Source: an uncultured Paracoccaceae bacterium
Lineage (GTDB): Bacteria > Pseudomonadota > Alphaproteobacteria > Rhodobacterales > Rhodobacteraceae
Reading direction: 5' to 3'
DNA: 64,000 nucleotides
Assembly: GCA_947501355.1 (NCBI GenBank)
Contig: CANMVA010000001.1
Location: 1,000,001 to 1,064,000 of the forward strand
A program made the position numbers and the translations under genes. Shown here one piece after another: positions 59,985-64,000 of this stretch (position 1 is the first letter of the stretch; every line of letters begins with the position of its first letter). The notes beneath the pieces were generated by a model. The model saw only the letters and a program-made list of their open reading frames with translations. It searched no databases and was not told the origin of the DNA.

Positions 59985-62423
59985 ATGACGCAGAACCTCA
60001 TCATCATCGGGGCTGGTATGGCGACGGGGCGCGCGATTGAGCACCTCGTCGAGACGGCCCCCGACGCCTACAACATCACGCTTTTCAACGCAGAGCCGCG
60101 CGGAAACTACAATCGCATCATGCTGTCGCCGGTCTTGGCCGGGGACAAGACATATGAGGAAATCGTCACCCATGATGATGCCTGGTATGCCGAGCATGGC
60201 GTGACCTGTCGCTTTGGCGAGCGCGTGGCGAAGATCGACCGTGCGGCCAAAACGGTGACGGCGGCGAATGGCGACGTGTTGGCTTACGACAAGCTGATGT
60301 TCGGGACCGGCTCCAATCCGTTCATGATCCCGCTGCCGGGCCATGATCTGGAGGGCGTGATCGCCTACCGTGATCTGGAAGACACCGAGCAGATGATGGC
60401 TATGGGGCCTGACAACAAGGTCGTCGTCATTGGTGGCGGTCTGCTGGGCCTTGAGGCAGCCGCAGGTATGGCTGCGCGGGGCGTCGATGTGACGGTCGTG
60501 CATATCATGGGCCACCTGATGGAGCGGCAGCTGGACGAGGCTGCCGGGTATCTGTTGCGCAAGGCGCTGATTGACAAGGGCATTACGGTGAAATGCTCGG
60601 CCAACTCGAAAGAGATCCTTGGCGAGAATGGCAAGGTTCGCGCGTTGTTGCTGGATGATGGTACGGAGTTGCCCTGCGATCTGCTGGTGATGGCCGTGGG
60701 CATCCGCCCGAATGTCGCTTTGGCGCAGGAGGCTGGACTGGCCGTCGGCAAAGGCATCCATGTGGATGATCAGATGATCACCTCGGACGCGGATGTGCTG
60801 GCCGTCGGCGAATGCGTGGAACACCAAGGTGCTATTTTTGGGCTGGTCGCACCGCTTTACGATCAGGCCAAGGTCGCAGCCCAGACCCTCCTTGGAGAGG
60901 AGGCGGCTTTTGTTCAGAAAGAGCTGTCGACCAAGTTGAAGGTCACGGGCTGCGATTTGTTTAGCGCGGGCGATTTCTCGGATGGCGAGGGGCGTGAGGA
61001 CATCGTGTTCCGTGATCCGGCGCGCGGCGTTTACCGCCGCCTTGTGGTCGAGGACAATGCGCTGGTGGGCGCTGTCATGTATGGCGACACGGCTGACAGC
61101 AATTGGTTCTACGGTCTGATCAAGGACAAGACCGACATCGCCGAGATGCGCGATACGCTTATCTTTGGACCGGCCTATCAGGGGGGCGACACTGCGGACC
61201 CTCTCTCAGCCGTTGCAGCCTTACCGCGTGATGCGGAAATCTGTGGCTGTAACGGCATTTCCAAAGGCCAGATCGAAGATGCGATCGCGGCGGGTTCGAC
61301 GGATCTAGGCGCCATCAAGGCGACGACCAAAGCGTCGGCCTCGTGCGGGACCTGCACCGGTCTTGTTGAGCAGGTTCTGGCGGTCACGCTGGGCGATGAC
61401 TTTGTCATCCCCGCAGCGCAATCGGTTTGCGGGTGCACCGAGATGACTCATGAAGACGTGCGCCGGATGATCAAATCGCAAAAGCTGACTTCCATGGCGG
61501 CAGTCATGCAGGAATGCGGGTGGAAAACCTCCTGTGGGTGTCACGTCTGCCGTCCGGCTTTGAACTTCTATCTGCTGGCCGATTGGCCGCTGGAGTATCA
61601 GGACGACCCGCAAAGCCGGTTCATTAACGAGCGCAAGCACGCAAACATCCAGAAAGACGGCACATTCAGCGTTGTGCCGCGGATGTGGGGCGGGATCACC
61701 AACGCCAAGGAACTGCGCGCGATTGCCGATGCGGCGGATAAATACAATGTGCCGACGGTGAAAGTGACTGGTGGCCAGCGGATCGACCTTCTGGGCGTGA
61801 AGGGCGAGGATTTGCCTGCGATCTGGGCCGATCTGAATGCGGCGGGGATGGTGTCGGGCCACGCCTATTCCAAGGGTCTGCGCACGGTGAAAACCTGCGT
61901 CGGCACCGATCATTGCCGCTTTGGCACGCAAGATAGCACCGGTTTGGGGATCAAGCTGGAGAAGGCTTTGTGGGGGTCCTGGACGCCCCATAAGGTCAAG
62001 CTCGCCGTCTCGGGCTGCCCGCGTAATTGTGCGGAGGCGACCTGCAAGGATGTTGGCGTGATCTGCGTGGACAGTGGTTACGAGGTCAGCGTCGGCGGTG
62101 CCGCCGGTATGGACCTCAAAGAGACCGAAGCGCTTGCCAAAGCCCCGACCGAGCAGGAAGCGATTGATCTGACGGTCGCATTTGTCCAGCTCTATCGGGA
62201 GAACGCCAAGTATCTGGATCGGCCTTATAAGTTCATCGCGAAGGTTGGGCTGAATTGGGTGAAAGAGCGCGTTGTCGATGATCTGGACGAGCGCGCGGCC
62301 CTGATCAAGCGGTTCGAGCTCTCGCAATCCATCTATCGCAAGGACCCCTGGGCCGAGCATGTCTCTGAAAAGGCGGACAGTTACCAGCCCCTCGCCAATC
62401 TTATGCTGGAGGCTGCAGAATGA
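59985..62423 (+). CDS. nirB: Assimilatory nitrite reductase [NAD(P)H], large subunit
   Basis: 812 residues from the ATG at 59985, with GGAG 8 bases upstream. FAD/NAD module at about 1-400 ('LIIIGAGMATGRAIEHL', 'VVIGGGLLGLEAA'). BFD-like [2Fe-2S] regions lie near 419 ('CGCNGISKGQIEDAI' ... 'CGTC') and 481 ('CGCTEMTHEDVRRMI'). The siroheme/[4Fe-4S] half carries 'TCVGTDHCRFG' near 635 and 'SGCPRNCAEATC' near 676. Reduces nitrite to ammonium in the cytosol. Overlaps nirD by ATGA. Part of the nrt-nir-nas operon. Confidence 0.96.
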   Translation: MTQNLIIIGAGMATGRAIEHLVETAPDAYNITLFNAEPRGNYNRIMLSPVLAGDKTYEEIVTHDDAWYAEHGVTCRFGERVAKIDRAAKTVTAANGDVLAYDKLMFGTGSNPFMIPLPGHDLEGVIAYRDLEDTEQMMAMGPDNKVVVIGGGLLGLEAAAGMAARGVDVTVVHIMGHLMERQLDEAAGYLLRKALIDKGITVKCSANSKEILGENGKVRALLLDDGTELPCDLLVMAVGIRPNVALAQEAGLAVGKGIHVDDQMITSDADVLAVGECVEHQGAIFGLVAPLYDQAKVAAQTLLGEEAAFVQKELSTKLKVTGCDLFSAGDFSDGEGREDIVFRDPARGVYRRLVVEDNALVGAVMYGDTADSNWFYGLIKDKTDIAEMRDTLIFGPAYQGGDTADPLSAVAALPRDAEICGCNGISKGQIEDAIAAGSTDLGAIKATTKASASCGTCTGLVEQVLAVTLGDDFVIPAAQSVCGCTEMTHEDVRRMIKSQKLTSMAAVMQECGWKTSCGCHVCRPALNFYLLADWPLEYQDDPQSRFINERKHANIQKDGTFSVVPRMWGGITNAKELRAIADAADKYNVPTVKVTGGQRIDLLGVKGEDLPAIWADLNAAGMVSGHAYSKGLRTVKTCVGTDHCRFGTQDSTGLGIKLEKALWGSWTPHKVKLAVSGCPRNCAEATCKDVGVICVDSGYEVSVGGAAGMDLKETEALAKAPTEQEAIDLTVAFVQLYRENAKYLDRPYKFIAKVGLNWVKERVVDDLDERAALIKRFELSQSIYRKDPWAEHVSEKADSYQPLANLMLEAAE

Positions 62424-62755
62424 CCGACTGGATCGATATTGCCGACCTGAACGATGTGCCAAAGCGGGGCGCACGCGTAGTCAAGACACGCGAGGGTTGC
62501 GTCGCGATCTTCCGCACGGGTGCAGACGAGGTCTTCGCGCTTGATAATGCCTGTCCGCATAAGCAGGGGCCGCTGGCGGAGGGCATCGTCCATGGCGCGT
62601 CGGTGACCTGCCCGCTGCATAACTGGGTGATCTCGCTTGAGACGGGCCTTGTGCAGGGCGAGGATGAAGGGCAGGTCGCGACCTATCCGGCACGGGTCGA
62701 AGGTGGGCGCATCTTGCTCGACGCAACCTTTCTGCGCGCGCGGGCCGTCGCATGA
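62420..62755 (+). CDS. nirD: Nitrite reductase small subunit, Rieske-type
   Basis: 111 residues of the Rieske fold. Unlike the enterobacterial NirD, which has lost its metal ligands, this one keeps 'ACPHKQGPL' (about residue 44) and 'CPLHNW' (about 63), the C-x-H ... C-x2-H set for a [2Fe-2S] cluster. It may therefore pass electrons within NirBD. Overlaps nirB and nasA by 4 bases on each side. Confidence 0.92.
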   Translation: MTDWIDIADLNDVPKRGARVVKTREGCVAIFRTGADEVFALDNACPHKQGPLAEGIVHGASVTCPLHNWVISLETGLVQGEDEGQVATYPARVEGGRILLDATFLRARAVA

Positions 62756-64000
62756 GCCTGACCCGCACCACATGCCCCTATTGCGGCGTGGGCTGCGGGG
62801 TTTTGGCGGGTGCTGACGGCACCATTAAAGGTGATCCTGAACATCCTGCGAATTTTGGGCGTCTCTGCTCGAAAGGGGCGGCGTTGGGTCAGACGATTGA
62901 TCTGGAAGGGCGGCTGTTGGCGCCTCAGATCAATGGTGCGACGGCAAGCTGGGATGAGGCGTTGCGGCTGACCGCTGATACATTCAGCGCCGCAATCCGC
63001 GACCATGGGCCTGATAGCGTTGCGTTTTATGTCTCGGGCCAGATCCTGACCGAGGATTACTACCTCGCCAACAAACTGATGAAGGGTTTTATCGGGTCCG
63101 CCAATATCGACACCAATTCGCGGCTTTGCATGGCCTCCTCTGTGGCGGGGCATAAGCGGGCGTTTGGGACGGATACGGTGCCGGGTGTTTACGCTGATCT
63201 GGAAGAGGCTGACCTGATCGTGCTGGTCGGCTCAAACCTTGCGTGGTGTCATCCTGTGCTGCATAAGCGGGTGGCAGAGGCCAAGGCCAAGCGCCCTGAG
63301 ATGCGCGTTGTGAATGTCGATCCGCGGCGCACGGCGACTTGCGATCTGGCGGATTTGCATCTGCGGATCACGCCTGATGGAGATGCGGCCCTGTTCAATG
63401 GGTTGCTGACGCATCTGGCCGAGACGGATCGTATCGATGCCGCTTACATTGCGCAGCATGTGAACGGGTTTGAGGCCGCTTTGGAGGCCGCGCGCAGTTC
63501 TGATCCGCTGGAAAGCGGGGCGGATGCGGCTGATATTCAAGAGTTTTACCGGCTTTGGGCCGAGACACCGAAAGTGGTCACGCTTTACTCGCAAGGCGTG
63601 AACCAATCGGCTTGCGGCACCGATAAGGTCAACGCGATCCTGAATTGCCATCTGGCGACGGGCCGGATTGGAACGCCCGGATGCGGGCCGTTCTCGCTGA
63701 CTGGGCAACCCAATGCAATGGGTGGGCGCGAGGTGGGCGGTTTGGCCAATATGCTGGCCAACCATTTGGATATTGAGAACCCGGAGCATCGCGCGGCGGT
63801 GCAGGATTTTTGGGGCAGCCCAACGATTGCGGCGCGCCCCGGGTTGAAAGCGGTTGATCTGTTTCAGGCCTGCGCCGACGGCCAGATCAAGGCGTTGTGG
63901 GTGATGTCGACAAACCCGGCTGTGTCCATGCCCGATGCGGACGGCGTCTCGGAAGCGATCCAGAACGTGCCGTTCGTCGTCGTGTCGGACGTGATGGCGC
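62752..64000 (+). CDS. nasA: Assimilatory nitrate reductase catalytic subunit, 5' part
   Basis: The first 416 residues are in the window; the gene runs off the right edge. 'TTCPYCGVGCGVL' and 'CSKGAAL' supply the N-terminal [4Fe-4S] cluster of the Nas/Nap/Fdh-type molybdoenzymes. 'SNIDTNSRLCMASSVAGHKRAFG'-type text (about 120-145) and 'QSACGTDKVNAILNCHLATG' fit NasA. Reduces nitrate to nitrite with a bis-MGD cofactor in the cytosol. Starts by ATGA overlap with nirD. Confidence 0.93.
   Translation, partial: MSLTRTTCPYCGVGCGVLAGADGTIKGDPEHPANFGRLCSKGAALGQTIDLEGRLLAPQINGATASWDEALRLTADTFSAAIRDHGPDSVAFYVSGQILTEDYYLANKLMKGFIGSANIDTNSRLCMASSVAGHKRAFGTDTVPGVYADLEEADLIVLVGSNLAWCHPVLHKRVAEAKAKRPEMRVVNVDPRRTATCDLADLHLRITPDGDAALFNGLLTHLAETDRIDAAYIAQHVNGFEAALEAARSSDPLESGADAADIQEFYRLWAETPKVVTLYSQGVNQSACGTDKVNAILNCHLATGRIGTPGCGPFSLTGQPNAMGGREVGGLANMLANHLDIENPEHRAAVQDFWGSPTIAARPGLKAVDLFQACADGQIKALWVMSTNPAVSMPDADGVSEAIQNVPFVVVSDVMA

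Overview
The window reads as a chromosomal stretch of an alphaproteobacterium of the family Rhodobacteraceae, most likely a marine Roseobacter-group organism. The evidence is a high-GC sequence with tightly overlapping genes, the rpmH-rnpA-yidD ... yidC-MOSC-engB neighbourhood, a DUF1523 protein, Hint-domain and Bap-like surface proteins, ALDH16 beside deoC, and the nasTS-nrtABC-nirBD-nasA assimilation cluster. No phage, insertion sequence or CRISPR array was seen. Both window edges cut genes: an Asp/Glu-racemase-like gene on the left and nasA on the right.

Layout. 1-10.5 kb is a catabolic island that I read as degradation of a chiral quaternary amine (betaine). A leftward set (RpiR-type regulator, Rieske oxygenase, Asp/Glu racemase-like gene) is divergent from a rightward seven-gene chain: FAD/GcvT demethylating dehydrogenase, MDR oxidoreductase, three tandem mandelate-racemase-type enolase-superfamily enzymes, and a class III PLP enzyme. 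Then come tRNA-Arg(ACG) and a leftward operon of TVP38 membrane protein, flavin disulfide oxidoreductase and orphan histidine kinase. 14.7-22.9 kb is the rpmH locus, with a strong sigma-70-like promoter. An LTD-Hint protein, ttcA and an EAL phosphodiesterase lie between yidD and yidC.

23-29.7 kb is a compact seven-gene operon that I cannot assign to any characterised system: a soluble coiled-coil protein, two unknown proteins, an AAA+ ATPase, two small membrane proteins and DUF1523. It is the best candidate here for an undescribed machine. 29.8-34.8 kb holds deoxyribose catabolism (AraC regulator, deoC, ALDH16) and rpe. 34.8-39.5 kb holds a subtilisin-like protease translationally coupled to a PAP2/vanadium-haloperoxidase-like protein with eight Glu-Asn-Trp repeats at its N-terminus, divergent from a SARP-like winged-helix/TPR regulator. 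39.5-46 kb encodes arginine to ornithine to proline to glutamate (arginase, ornithine cyclodeaminase, PutA), each arm with an Lrp-type regulator. 46.1-48.9 kb is a Bap-like Ig-repeat surface protein. 49.1-53.5 kb has an NMT1/TauT-type ABC transporter and a flavoprotein dehydrogenase.

53.7-64 kb is nitrate/nitrite assimilation: nasT and nasS, then a leader with a textbook two-hairpin ANTAR antitermination motif and an intrinsic terminator, then nrtA, nrtB, a double-ATPase nrtC/D, nirB, nirD and nasA. Many start codons were moved inward from the longest open frame using Shine-Dalgarno spacing and 4-base overlaps. These choices are stated per gene.
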